Assembly (NCBI GenBank): GCA_019671005.1
Contig: CM033752.1
Coordinates: forward strand, 18,174,969 to 18,238,968
DNA length: 64,000 bases
Source of the DNA: Hibiscus mutabilis
Taxonomy: Eukaryota; Streptophyta; Magnoliopsida; Malvales; Malvaceae
Reading direction: 5' to 3'
The translations under genes and the position numbers were made by a program. This document shows positions 46,461 to 58,708 of the stretch, piece after piece. How positions within the stretch are numbered: position 1 is the stretch's first letter; every line of letters begins with the position of its first letter. Below the pieces are notes generated by a model. It was given only the letters and a program-made list of their open reading frames with translations. It was not told where the DNA came from and did not search any database.

Positions 46461-47735
46461 GAGGTTAAGCGTGATGCGGGAAGGTGGCTTGTTAGCTGAA
46501 TTGCAAGTTAAGCCTACATTGTCACAATTGATTAAAGAGAGGCAGCCGTATGATGTTTCCTTGGTTTTGTATTTTAAAGACATTTCGGATGGAAATCCCA
46601 CCGATTTTTATTTCGATGATGATGAGGTGTTGTGCTTTAAGGGTCGAATAGTCATGTCAAAAAATTTGGAGTTAAGGTGCATTATTTGGTAGAAGCTCAC
46701 TCTAGTCCTTTTGTGGTGCATCCTAGAGGTACTAACATGTATCAGGATTTAAAGTAATTGTAATTATTGGGTTGGAATGAAGAAGGATGTGGCCGAGTTT
46801 GTTTCTCGTTGTATGATGTGTCAGCGTGTAAAGGCTAAACACCAGTTCTCTTCTGGGTTGTTACAACTTGTTTAGATTTCGAAATGGAAGTGGGAAGGAA
46901 TCACCATGGATTTTGGGATGGGTTTACCTTGGACACCGTCCAAAAAAGATTCAATATGGGTGATTGTCGATCATTTTACAAAGTGTGCTCATTTTCTTGC
47001 TGTGCATACAACGTATACACTGAACAAGTTGGTAGAATTGTATATTACTGAGATCATAAGGTTGCACGGGGTTCCTAAGTCGATTATATCGAATAGGGAT
47101 CCATGTTTTATAGCAAGGTTTTGGGGAAGCCTACAGATAGATTTGGGTACGAGGCTTAATTTCAATACGTCCTATCATCCTCAAATGGATGGCTAGTCTA
47201 AGTGAGTTATCCAGGTTTTGGAGGACATGTTGAGATGTTGTGTTATTGAGTTTCAAGAAATGTGGGAGAAGCAACTACTTTTGGTGGAGTTTGCTTATAA
47301 TAATAGTTATTATTTGAGCATTCAAATGGCTCCTTATGAGGCTCTTTATGGTCATAGGAGTCGTACACCTCTTTGTTGGGCAGAATCGGGTGAGAAGCAT
47401 GTTGCAGGACCCAATTTGTTCAAGGATACAAATGAGAAGGTGAAGCTCATTTGTGATAGGCTTAAGGCGGCTTCGAGTCAGCAAAAGTCTTATGCATATT
47501 TAAAGCGTAAAGAAATTGAGTAGGAAGTGGGTGATAAAGTGTTCTTGAAGGTTTTGCCTTGGAAAAAGGTTATGAGATTTGGGCACAAGGGTAAGCTAAG
47601 ACCTAGATTCATTGGACCTTATAAGATAATTGGGCGTGTTGGTCCTGTTGCTTATAAGTTGAAACTACCAGTTGAGCTTGAGAAGATACATAATGTTTTC
47701 CATGTGTCGATGCTTTAGAAGTATAGATCGGATCT
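46461..47735 (+). pseudogene. Chromovirus integrase (broken; catalytic residues lost)
   Basis: Spacer to about 46740, then zinc-binding CMMCQRVKAKHQFSSGLLQL, core from 46906 (MDFGMGLPWTPSKKDSIWVI, VDHFTKCAHFLAVHT, IRLHGVPKSIISNRDPCF, LGTRLNFNTSYHPQMDG) and C-terminal domain (VEFAYNNSYYLSIQMAPYEA, FLKVLPWKKVMRFGHKGKL, ELEKIHNVFHVSML). The first Asp (VDHFTK) is kept. The second is Asn (SNRDP, normally SDRDP). The Glu of the family DGQSER is Lys (47196-47204 reads stop, Ser, Lys, stop). All are explained by single transitions. Confidence 0.85.
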
Positions 47736-47745
47736 GTCGCATGTT

Positions 47746-47964
47746 GTGCTGGTTGAGGAGATTGAGTTGCGACCAGAGTTGTCTTGTGATGAAGAACCAG
47801 TAAGGGTACTAGATTCTAGTTCAAAGGTTCTCTGTGGTAAGACCATTGAATTGGCTAAGGTGTTGTGGCGACACCGAGAAGTCGATGAGGCTACATGGGA
47901 AGCAAAGGTTGATGTGGAAAAGCAATTTCCCTATCTCTTTTCTTCAGGTAAATTTTGGGGATGA
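47746..47964 (+). pseudogene. Integrase chromodomain
   Basis: 72 codons: EEIELRPELSCDEEPVRVLD, then IELAKVLWRHREVDEATWE and VEKQFPYLF. This is the chromodomain at the integrase C-terminus of Tekay/Del chromoviruses. It is separated from the integrase by stops and ends at TGA shortly before the polypurine tract. Confidence 0.85.
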
Positions 47965-47971
47965 AATTTCT

Positions 47972-47985
47972 TAAGATGGGGAGAG
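47972..47985 (+). other. Polypurine tract of element K
   Basis: AAGATGGGGAGAG directly before TGTAATGCCCC of the LTR, after the conserved GGGGATGAAATTTCTTAAG end of the internal region. Confidence 0.8.
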
Positions 47986-47986
47986 T

Positions 47987-50811
47987 TGTAATGCCCCGAA
48001 TTTGGGCCTAGAAGTTAGCTAGGGTGGTTAGACTGTTCAGGTGAACCGGTTAGTGTTTGAGTTAGTTTCGGGGAATTTAATCGTATAAAATGGTTTTTGG
48101 CTAAAACAAAATATGCAAAAATTATATAAAATGTTTAATTAATATGTTGAACATATGTGAGATGTCAATTTGATGAAATTAATTCAGATAAAAGACATTT
48201 TGGGTTGATGACCAAAATTTAAAGTTTTCAGAACTATTTTGGTGACTAAATCATAAAAGGGTCAAAACTTAGAATCTTTAAAGAGCTATTAAACCCAATT
48301 GTTTTATCAGACATTTTCCTTAGTTTTGGCTATTTTTAAAATGGTTTTTAAGGATTTAATAAAAGGTATAAAAGGAGTTTATTTAGTTTTAATTAAAACT
48401 AATCAAAATAGTTTTCTCACGTAACTAACTTTCTCCAAACTTTTTCTCTCAAATTCTCAGCAACCAAACTATTATTTTCTCCCCAAATATTTAATGGATT
48501 CATCTTTTTAATTCTACATTTGATTTCAACAACGATTCTTCATCAAACTTCTATTTCTACATTGGATTTCTCTTCAAATCAAGCCAATTAAGGAATGAGT
48601 CAAATATTAGAGGTGATTTTCATTTCTTTCCTCTAATCAAAGGTTCTTTACTAAAATTCCCAAGTTTTTGATCCTTTACAATCAATTCTTGTAATGTGTT
48701 GATGATTGAATCAAGAAATTAAGGTTTTATATTGATTTTGTTAAGGAATTTGATTGGGCTTGTTATGGATCTGATTTGTTGTGATCTTGATTGAGTTAGA
48801 TCATACTTAAAGTGTCTATTAATATTATGAGATGTGATTTGCAAAAAAAAGTTCCCGAAACTAATAGAATTGCTAATTTCATAGGTTGATTGAAGTTAGT
48901 TTTTGGGTTGTTTATGGTGTTAAATTATTGTTGGGGGTATAAAGATGTTTAGAAAGTGTTTTTGGTTGGGTTTTGATAAGAATAAGATGTTAGATTCGTA
49001 GGTTTGTTGATTAGTGTTGGTTGGATGATGTTTGAGATGGATTTTGGTAATTTTGGCTTGGTTTCAGAAGGTTTATATTATTGAGTTTAAATGCATATTG
49101 ATGCATTTTTCCTCTGGTTTTTATGTGTTTAAGAAAAGGGGCAATCGAGGCAAGGTTTCCTAATGGTGTACATCGCGTTTCGGAGGCTTGGTTTGTTTTG
49201 GCGAGCAATACAAAGTGTATCAGTGAGTAAGTATTCGAGTTAAGCTCTTTAATATTTTGGTTAATGGATCATGGGAGTTTGGTTTAAGCCTAAAAAGCTG
49301 AACTAATCTCAAGCATAAGTGGTTCTTACTTCACTTGATTAATGGTTTTATTATGAGCTTGTAGATTCTTGTTGATTTAAAACATGGTTTGGTTTTCATG
49401 ACTTGGTTTAAAGCATGAAATAATTTACTTACTTACTTACTGTAAAAGCATGATTTTTAGAGTAATATGCAATGCATATAGAGGTAAATGAATGCCTATG
49501 AGCACTGAGTTTTATTCCTAAAAGGAATGAGAGGTTGCCTAATGCAATGTGGTTTTACATATGAAATGGTTTTGAGAGTTGCTTTGAAAACAGTAAGTAA
49601 ATGTGTTTAAAAGGGGTATATTGGCTATATGACGTAATGAGAAATTATCGGATATAATTGGCATGCCATAGGGTTAAAGTGCACTATAATATAAACAATT
49701 TGATCGCACCATAGTCCTTGAGGAAAAGCGGTTTAACTAGGCTACTTGGATATTGGGTCGTCACTTTGGGTACGCGGTTTAACTAGGAAGCCCAAGTGAT
49801 GTACCTTACGGTTTAACTAGCAAGGTATGAGATTTGGTGGAGGTGAGACCACCGGAATCGATGTATCCAATGTGTAATTATAATGTTCCACTATTGTGGA
49901 TGTGTAGATAGAGGTGAGACTATCCGGGTCACTACGAAAGCCAATATATGAGATTTTAATGATTCATGAAATGAATGTAAATGCATATGGTTGCTATTCA
50001 TGATATGTTTTGTAGAAACATATGAGAAAATGGTTTATGTGAATCATAAAATCGATTTAAATGCATATGGTTGTTATGCATGATATGTTTTGTTGAAACA
50101 TATTAGAAAAAAATATTTTGACTTTTTGACATAAACTTAGTTTTAAATTCACTCAAGGCAATGTGTTTACAAGGTTTTAAAATAAGTTTTACATTGCATC
50201 AATGTTTTATTCGCACACAATTTGGTTAGGGTTTTGGTACTCAGGATGAGATATCGATACCGGTTTTGGCTACTAGAATTCGAGATTTTGGAATTTGTAT
50301 GCATGTATCGATACTCGGGATAGGGGTACTAATACCCTTTAAAAATTAGGCCAGGTATCGGTACTCAAGCTTAGGTATCAATACCGCTGAAAGGTAATTT
50401 AGTTATTTTGATGTTCTGGTTTTTTATGCTTACATTTTAGTCATTGGATTGTTATGTATGCAATTGAATGAGTATGGATGATCGGATTTAGTTGAAATTG
50501 GACATGTAAGCATGTAATCTGATTAATTGAATATTTGTAACTTTAAAATTAAGCAAGTCCTCACAATCTTCTAGATTTACATTTGGTCCCTAAATTGCGA
50601 CTACTAGTAATTGGATGTCGATTCGACGCCCAATTCAGTCAATAATTTATCCGTTGCTAGCATGCATACCTTAGGTTTAAAAGGTGTATCTAGGCAAGAT
50701 AAAAGAAAAAATATACCTAATTCGTGTTAATTTTCTCCGGGTTTGTTTCGACAAACCCTATGTAGCTCGCTCGGTTTAGTCTAGCATCTAGGCCGAGTTG
50801 AGGAGGTTACA
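47987..50811 (+). repeat. 3' LTR of element K
   Basis: Begins TGTAATGCCCCGAATTTGGG and ends about GAGGAGGTTACA (right end approximate). Has a TATA box TATAAAAGG (48367-48375), first donor TTAGAG/GTGATT (GT at 48613), second donor ATCA/GTGAGTAAG (GT at 49223), and the palindrome block 50220-50395. The hairpin/acceptor segment seen at 27081-27127 in the related LTR is deleted here. No matching 5' LTR precedes the gag. Confidence 0.75.
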
Positions 50812-51749
50812 CATTGCATTCGCATTGTTATTGTAAAAGAATGTAGTTGTAATATCATTGCATTTGTCATTGTAACTACATCCTGTTATTGCATTTTGTC
50901 ATTGCATTCTTTCATTCCATTCCATTTTCTTTTTCATTGGGGACAATGCAACCTTTATGTTTAGGGGTATACGCCTAGGAGTTGAAATACATCCCCATTT
51001 CAAAAAAAATTTTAAAAATTCTAAGCAAGTGCAAGGTTCCCTTTGTTTTGAAAATTCTTTTGCTTGTATTCGATGTGTAAATCTTGAATTGTTCTATATG
51101 TTTGTTGGATATACATGATGGATAATTGCATCTCTTAACTCTGCATTGATATAAATGTTGGTTTGACTAGAGAATATCTTGCATAATTCCTTTGATTTTT
51201 GATGACTTTCTCCTATTACAACATTTGTGATATATGTATGTATATATATATTTGTATATCTTATCAAGTATAAACAAAAGGCATTCCAACGTAAGTGCAA
51301 TGAAATAAGTAAAGTAGCTTTATGGGGGAACACTCATCTGCATGCGTTAGAAAAATGAATATGGCCAAAGGATGTTACTGCATGACTGTGTGTCGTTACA
51401 ATGAAGTACTTCCTGGGGATTTGTTGTACAACATCTTACTTCTCATGGTCTAGGGTGCATTCATTGCTTGATATCCCTCGCTGCATGAAAAAGATAAAAA
51501 GAAGAAAAAGAAGAAAAATATAAAATATATATATGATATTTATATTATGTGTGGTGCTAAATAATTGCTGGTAGGAGGAATGAATCTAAGATGTTAGGCA
51601 TGATATTAGGTATTCTTGAATTGCTTGCTTATCTACTGATGTGGAGTTGGTTATGCAATTATCTATCTTGTCAATGCATATGATCTATTCTTGGACATTG
51701 CTGTTTTAATCTTTACTTGAGGACAAGTAAAAACTCAAGTTTGGGGGTG
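50812..51749 (+). other. 3' internal end of Athila/Tat-like element
   Basis: Starts with repetitive CATTGCATT-type sequence, contains TTCATTGGGGACAATGCAAC, typical of the region after pol in these elements, and ends with polypurine tract AAGTTTGGGGGTG before TGATAG. From 51294 on it matches 33589-34045. Confidence 0.65.
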
Positions 51750-53169
51750 TGATAGCTCTTTAAATAGCATGTATATTCCCTTGATTTGTAGGTCTAATTG
51801 TCCCCACATTGGTGTCCATTGCTTCTATTTATGCATTTTCATGTTTATTTCTACATTTTTCTAACTTAGTTTCAGTGGCTTGTGTGTTGTATATTTATGC
51901 ATTTTGCCTCATTGTCGCAGCATTACTAATGTCCATATAGAGGAAGTTTTCACCACTGCAGCCAGTTCTACACTGCATCTGCCAGCTGTCCAGTCTGCTC
52001 AAGGATAAGGATGACCCTACTAGTTGTCTAGTTTGTTACAACAAATTTTGTACGGCTCTGGGCACACAATTAACCTGCAGGACAAGTGTCCTTCATTGGG
52101 TGGCCTATAAAAAGGACTAATTTGGAAGAAAGAGAGAGACACACACTTTTTCCATTTTTATATCATCTTCAACCTCCAAGCTTTCTCCCTCTTGTTTCTA
52201 GAGATCAGAGGTGACGTGAGGTATATTTATCCGAAGAAAAGAGGAATCAAGTGTTCATCGAGGAAATACATTGTTATCTTCTTAAACTCTACTCTATTTT
52301 TATGTTTACAGAGATTTATTTTGTATTTTGTGCTAAACTTGAGGATAGTTTAATTTTTTGGAGCTTTATGAACTTGTTGAAAATATCTCTTCAGTTTAAT
52401 TTATATTTGTGTTATCTTTTTCTTAAGCTTTAATTGTTGGATTTGATTTATGTGACATCAACGGATGCATTGACAAGTTAGATTAACAAGTTTTACAATG
52501 AAAGTTGATTGGATGCAACAAAAGTTGATCCACTTGTTTGAAGGGTTATAGTCTCGACTTACGATAAAAGTTGAAGCCTATCTACATCCCTGAGTCAACG
52601 ATCGAAGGTTAAATGGGAGCTAATACTCAAGCTAACCACCTCATCGCTGGCTGAACCATCATTTTCCCTCCAAGTGTACTTGATCTTTCTGCTGAGCTAA
52701 ACCAAGGAGATCCAGGCTCCATTCTTATATTTCTCTATCTTTTTATACATTATGTTATTGCTACCACAATTAATCATTTATTCACCTTTTTATCCTTTTA
52801 ATGCAACCACCATTGCACCCACAACTACCACTCTTACAGTATTGTATTGAAGTTGCATAAGGGAAGCTTAATACACCATCCACGTGGGATTGATATTCAA
52901 ACAAGATTTCCCTGTTTCTATTCTTGCATTGATAGTGTAGCTTACACTAATAGTGTGACGTTTTCACACTGATTAGGAGGGAGATAAAAATGAGAGATGG
53001 GGAAAAAGGGTGAGATCATCACTCTTTCTTCTCTGTAGGTGGATTAAAACCAACCTTCCTCCTTAAAAATGGGTAAATTACCCCTTTACCCTTCTGCTAT
53101 CCTCCTAAACACTCACAAGCCCAAAGCCCCTAGCCTAACAACTACATGCAAGCCCACAAAGGCTCTCAA
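51750..53169 (+). repeat. Athila/Tat-like 3' LTR (copy F)
   Basis: Begins TGATAGCTCTTTAAATAGCA. TATA box TATAAAAAGG at 52106-52115. Interrupted at 53170 by the start of LTR G. Confidence 0.75.
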
Positions 53170-53701
53170 TGTAACAACCTGAATTTTTGAGTCAACAAAT
53201 GAGAATTGACCCGAGTTATGGACCCTCCTGTTAGTTTGGGTAATTAGATCCCTTGGGCCATGTTTGGTCCCAATTGGGTGAGAATTGAGCCTAATAGGCT
53301 TGGGTAGTGACCATTTTGTGAAGAGGGAAGAAACTAGGAGGTTATATGTTGCAATTTTACCCTTTTTCAAATAAGAGGTTGAACACTCATTTATTTCCCT
53401 TACCTTTCACGTGAAAAAATGGACAAGGTGAGATCACCCATTTCCTCTTCATCTTTCTTTTCCCACAAACTCCCTTCTTTCTTCCTACTTTCAAGCCTTG
53501 TTCCAACAACAAAGATGCAAGCTTTCCTAATCATGTCTTCTTTTCAAGACTCAAATTTAAGTATGTTTTCCCCATCTCACGAGCTTTAAGAAAATAGTAT
53601 TATCTTGTGAAAATGTGAGTTTTTCTATGAATGTTTTTAACAAATTGGGGTTTTAAGATCTTCAACCCATTTCTTTTGTTACAAATTCGTAGTTAAATCT
53701 T
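53170..53701 (+). repeat. LTR G, left part only
   Basis: TGTAACAACCTGAATTTTTG start; parallel to 35322-35870 and 57671-58205. Breaks off at AATCTT where LTR H sequence follows (deletion joint). Confidence 0.85.
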
Positions 53702-56036
53702 ACACGCGCCGCCCAAGGCGATTTCTGGCCGCCTTGGATGGTGGCCTAGGTGAACCGACCTTAAATCAGTTTTCCCTTGAACCGAACCAAGCTAAATTGT
53801 CTTAAATCGGCTCTGTCTGACCCTATTTGATCCAACTCGACCTGACCGACCCGAAACCCAACCCGTCTGACCCAAACTTGACTCGACCCGATCTGAACCT
53901 GTCTGAACTGACCCATTCACCGAGTTAACCTGTTGACTGAGTCAAATCGCCCGAGTCAACATAGCTGAGTCAATCTAGTTGACCGTTGACTATTACCTTT
54001 GATTGCTGATGTCAACGTTGACTTTGACTGCTGATGTTAGCATTGACTTTTATTGCTGACGTCAGCATTGACTTTGACGCAAAAAGTCAAAAAAATTTTA
54101 AATCCTTATTTTACAATTTTTGACATCCTTAGTCCGTTTTTGAAGTCGATTTTGCGAAATTTTAATACGAAAGCCTCCAAATCTGACCTTAAATCTGAGC
54201 TCGTGTATGTAATTAATTATTCAATTTATTTACTTGAGCAAGAACTGATTATGGAATATGTTAATCGAAAGGTATTCACACATCTTTGGATTTGAGAGGC
54301 TGAGGGCCATCGAATTTGGGTTTGAGAGTGATCAAATGGAGAATTAGGGGCCAATTGGCGTAACACCGATCCGAGGTAATACATTACTACCTCTTGCATA
54401 CTTTATGAATCATGTTGGTATTTAGTTAAAATATGTATGATTATAATGAATAATATTAAAGGATTTGATATCTTAAATATTTCGTTAAGAAAAGATGATA
54501 ATACCTTTGATACATAAGAATGATTAAAATACCCCTAACAAGAGAAATGATCTAGAATATACACTTAATCTGATAAAATAACCATCTCAACTAAAATCCC
54601 TAATCTATTGGGAATTACTTCGGAATCAAGATGCAAATATGCGTGATAACAAACCACTTAGATTTTTTTGAACTCTAGATAAACACCTGAAGATAAATTA
54701 ACTGAAATTTCTTCGTATTCCTGAATTGATCTAAATAACAGTAAAGAATGAATTGATCAGAATGATTGAAATGATAGATATAACCTCAGGCACTGAAATT
54801 ACCAAATTAACTAAAATAAAGGATACACTCCCACGAATCTGAAATGAATAAGCTGTTTGTAAGGACCGTAAGGATCATGATGTTTGAACTACCATTGAGC
54901 ACGTAAATAATTAAATACCCACGTCACTTGAGATATGTGAAAGCTTGGAAATTCTAAAAAAATTTATAGACCGCAAATGACTGTAATGCCTCTATGGGTT
55001 TGAAGGCTGACTTATGAAAATCAGTCATTCTCAAGACTGTTACAATAATAAAAGAATATTGCACAAATACATATTCAATCATTCGAGGCTCGTTAGTGTA
55101 CCTAGTCGAATGCTTGAAAAGTAATGCATTAATGATACGTTGTTAATGGAATAGACTTAGAAGCTTGGCATGCTACCAGCAATCTTTAGCACAAAAATCA
55201 CCGATTTACCATAACAGGATCAAACTACGAAATTGCCCATGTATGTTAAAATGACTAAAATACCCCTATAAGCAATATTGACTGAAACCCTCTAGATATA
55301 TTTGAATTCTAGCATAATCATGACTTTCATCTGTCTAAAATACACCTTTGTATCTAATCTGAAAACATGCTCTCTGGTTACTATTTCACTAAAAATAATT
55401 GTTTGCTTTGTATCTACTACTATAACTATTTATTGCTTATTACTGTTATTATTTACCTAGACTATTTTACTGGGGTACTTGGGATATGATATGAAGTCTC
55501 TGCAGGTTAAGCCCTGATCCGCTAGGGTAATACCTTCTAGCTTCTATATCAGGTTCCTATGTTTTGGCTAAGATAATACCTTCTGGCTTCTATATCAGGT
55601 TCATATGCTTTGGCTAGGGTAATACCTTCTGCCTTCTGTATCAGGTTCCTATGGTTCGACTAGGGTAATACTTCTGCTTCTGTATCAGCTTCCTATGCTT
55701 CAGCTAGGGTAATACCTTCTGCCTTCTGTATCAGGTTTCTATATTTCGGCTAAGGTAATATATTCTGCATTTAGGCATCTATGCTTCAGCTACGGTGATT
55801 CCTTTTGGACCTAAGGCTTTCCCTTAGACAAGCTCCTATGCCCAATGGGCCTAGGGTAAGTTTCTGGATACCGTTATGGGTTACTGCATATTGACATACG
55901 GTTAGAGGGTAGTTAGGTGATTAAAATAAAACTTTTTGTTTCCTTATGAAATTTACCCTACTAAATTAGCTTACCAAAGTCTTAAACTCTCAGTATGCTT
56001 CTAATTTGTGCTTAATAAAACATTTTAAACTCCCCT
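53702..56036 (+). repeat. LTR H, central part only
   Basis: Parallel to 41227-43600. Lacks both LTR ends. Retains TTGAC cluster, donor (GT at 54376), and minisatellite (55520-55770). Confidence 0.85.
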
Positions 56037-57670
56037 TAGTAAAGGTTGGTCGTGTAAGTATGACGTATGCCTTGGTTTTGAGTGAGAGCCTCGAAGCTTC
56101 GTGATTCTAGGCGAACCCATTTGTGGGTAATGGGTGTGAAGAACCATTATCTTTCTAGCGTGAAGGTCGTGTTCTTGTGATGTTTGTTCAAAGAGAGTCT
56201 TGTAGATTATAAGACATTCTTAGCCCACGTTATGGATATGAGGGTTGAGAGTCTGAAGCTTTAGAGTTATGGACGTTTAAGAGGATATTGAGGTACTCTT
56301 CAAGGAATGAGCGGGCTTACCTCTTGGTCGTGGAGTAAAACCCATGATAGAGGTAACGTTGAGCTTGGTGTGGGTTCCCATTACCTTACGGTATGGCACC
56401 GACTGAACTTTTAGAGTGTCTACCCATTTGTAAAGTGAGTGAATACGGGTGTCGTCGCCAAGTGGTTCACCTTAGGACGTACCTGTGTTGGTATGGCGAA
56501 GAGTAATGGTGTTGGATGTTGTGAGCCAAAGTGTAACGGTAAAGGACCGTCACCCATTTTCTCAGGGTTGACGATCTTGTAATTGGTTGAAGAGTTTTGA
56601 GGTTTCTGTATGATAGTTTAAAATTTGAGTATAGTAAGTTAAAAGTTAAAGGGTAGTTGTGATAAAGGTTGTGTTGGAAGAAATATTGGGATGTCAAGGG
56701 CAATTTGTGAGGTGGTTTGGATTCATAAGTACGTCGGTATAATCTTGGGGCTTGATGGATAAAATGGTTGATTTACCCAATTTTGAGATGGATTGTCTAC
56801 ATGTATGGTAAAATAGAGTGAATGTTATCAAAGTAGCACAGCGGAAGAGTGGTTTAAGTGATATGGTTATGGGGAACCAGGATTCATGTGTTGCAACATA
56901 TCTTGTTAGAAGAACCGTTTAAAAATCCTTGATGGCTTGTTAGGGTTTCAGTATAACTGTTCATTGGAATTAAGTGGTTGGGTTAGAAGAGCATGTTTGG
57001 ACCTTCGAGGATAGTTGAGCGAGTTTTGATCTTTAGTAAGAATTCGTAAGCGGTAACAGTTTTGTTCAGAATCTAATGGCTCGAGTAGTGAAATCACATG
57101 ATCATGAGTTAGCCTTCGTTCGTGCTGAGGGTGAATTCTAGGAAAGTGAAGTGCTAAGTTTTGTTCTGGTTAGCCAAGTCGAGAAGAAACATCGTTAATT
57201 CAAGATAGATTGATGGTAGAGTTTGGTTGTTAGAGTTTTGCTTGCTCTTGAAAATGTTTGGTTATGGTTTTGATAATAGACAAAGAAGTATCGCGTGCCG
57301 GACACAGAAGAGGTTTGAGTTCAAGAGCTTTAAACCATGGATGATGGTAGAGAGGATTCTTAACCAAAATGAAACTCAGTTGAAGCAAGTTCCTTGGGTT
57401 AATGTTTGGACAGTATCGTTTGGGCCTATCCTTTGCTATTTTGTTTCAAGGTCCGATGAAAATGTTGTTCGATTTTTGGGAATAAATCGTTGGGCATTAA
57501 TGAGAGAGGTGTTCGGAGTCTATTGCTGTGAGTTTTGGCTAAGGAAATTTTGTAGAGGAATTTCATAATCAAGGTAAGCGTATGTGAGTTGGGTAATGGT
57601 TGGATGCAAGATAGTTGCATCTCCCCTTCGTTTAATTTCAAGGATAAAATTTCTTTTAGGAGGATAGAGT
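56037..57670 (+). pseudogene. Degenerate pol and 3' end of element G
   Basis: Near 56295-56420 the frame reads AGLPLGRGVKPMIEV and PITLRYGTD, which resembles the start of a Tekay-like RT (family pattern GLPPDREVEF, then PYRMAP) after heavy decay. The rest is not recognisable in any frame. The right end has TTTCAAGGATAAAATTTCTT and a polypurine tract (57655-57667) next to LTR G at 57671, which makes this the internal region of element G, mostly deleted. Confidence 0.55.
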
Positions 57671-58708
57671 TGTAACGACCCAAATTTTTGAGTCAACAAA
57701 TGAACGTTAACCCGAGTTATGGCCCCCCGTGTTAGTTTGGGTAATCAGGTCTCTTAAGCCAATTTTGGGCCCTATTGGGTGAGAATTGAGCCTCGTAGGC
57801 TTGGGTAGTGACCATTTTGTGAAGAGAGAAGAAACTAGGAGGTTTTATGTTGCAAATTTACCCTTTTTCAAATAAGAGGCTGAACACTCATTTATTTCCC
57901 TTATCTTTCACGTGAAAAAATGGACAAGGTGAGATCACCCATTTCCTCTTCATCTTTCTTTTCCCGCAAACTCCCTTCTTTCTTCCTCCTTTCAAGCCTT
58001 GTTCCAACAACAAAGATCCAAGCTTTCCTAATCATTTCTTCTTTTCAAGAGTCAAATTTTAAGTATGTTTTTCCCCATCTCATGAGCTTCAAGAAAAGAG
58101 TATTATCTTATGGAAATATGAGTTTTTCTATTAATGGGTATTTAAAGAAATTGGGGTTTTAGGAGCTTCAACCCATTCCTTTTGTTACAAATTCGTAGTT
58201 AAATCTCCACATGGTTTTTAACTCAAGCCTTGACTCATTTTGATGTTGGTATGGCAAGAGAAGGTGTTTGGGGGCTTCCATCAAGCTTGGGTTAAGAGAG
58301 AAAGTTGAGGGGTTTTGCTTGGAAGCTTAAATTCGGGAATCCATGCTAAAGGTCAGTATATCTCTGACTTCTACTCTTCTTGAGGATCATAAAGTGATTG
58401 TTTGCTTGATGTTGTGGTTTAAGGTTGCTAGTTGGGTGTTTAGTAGCTTAGAGCCTTGTTAATGGTGAAATCTGGATTAAATATTAATAAGGCGTAAAAA
58501 GTGTAGCAAACCAGTCTAATTAACTCCCATAAGATGTAGGATTGGGTTAAGGGGCTAAAGATTACATTTTGAGGGCTTGAGAAATAATTTCCTGAGCCTT
58601 GGAAGCCATTTTTGGATTTGAAGCCATTTTTGGATTTTAGTATCGGTACACGGGGAGCCCGTACCGATACCCTTTGTTATAGATGATGAACACATGCAAT
58701 TCTTTAAG

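Noticed and set aside
57227..57568. 113-codon open frame on the forward strand
   Set aside because: No motif recognised; it lies in the decayed internal region of element G just before the polypurine tract, and an opposite frame is also open.
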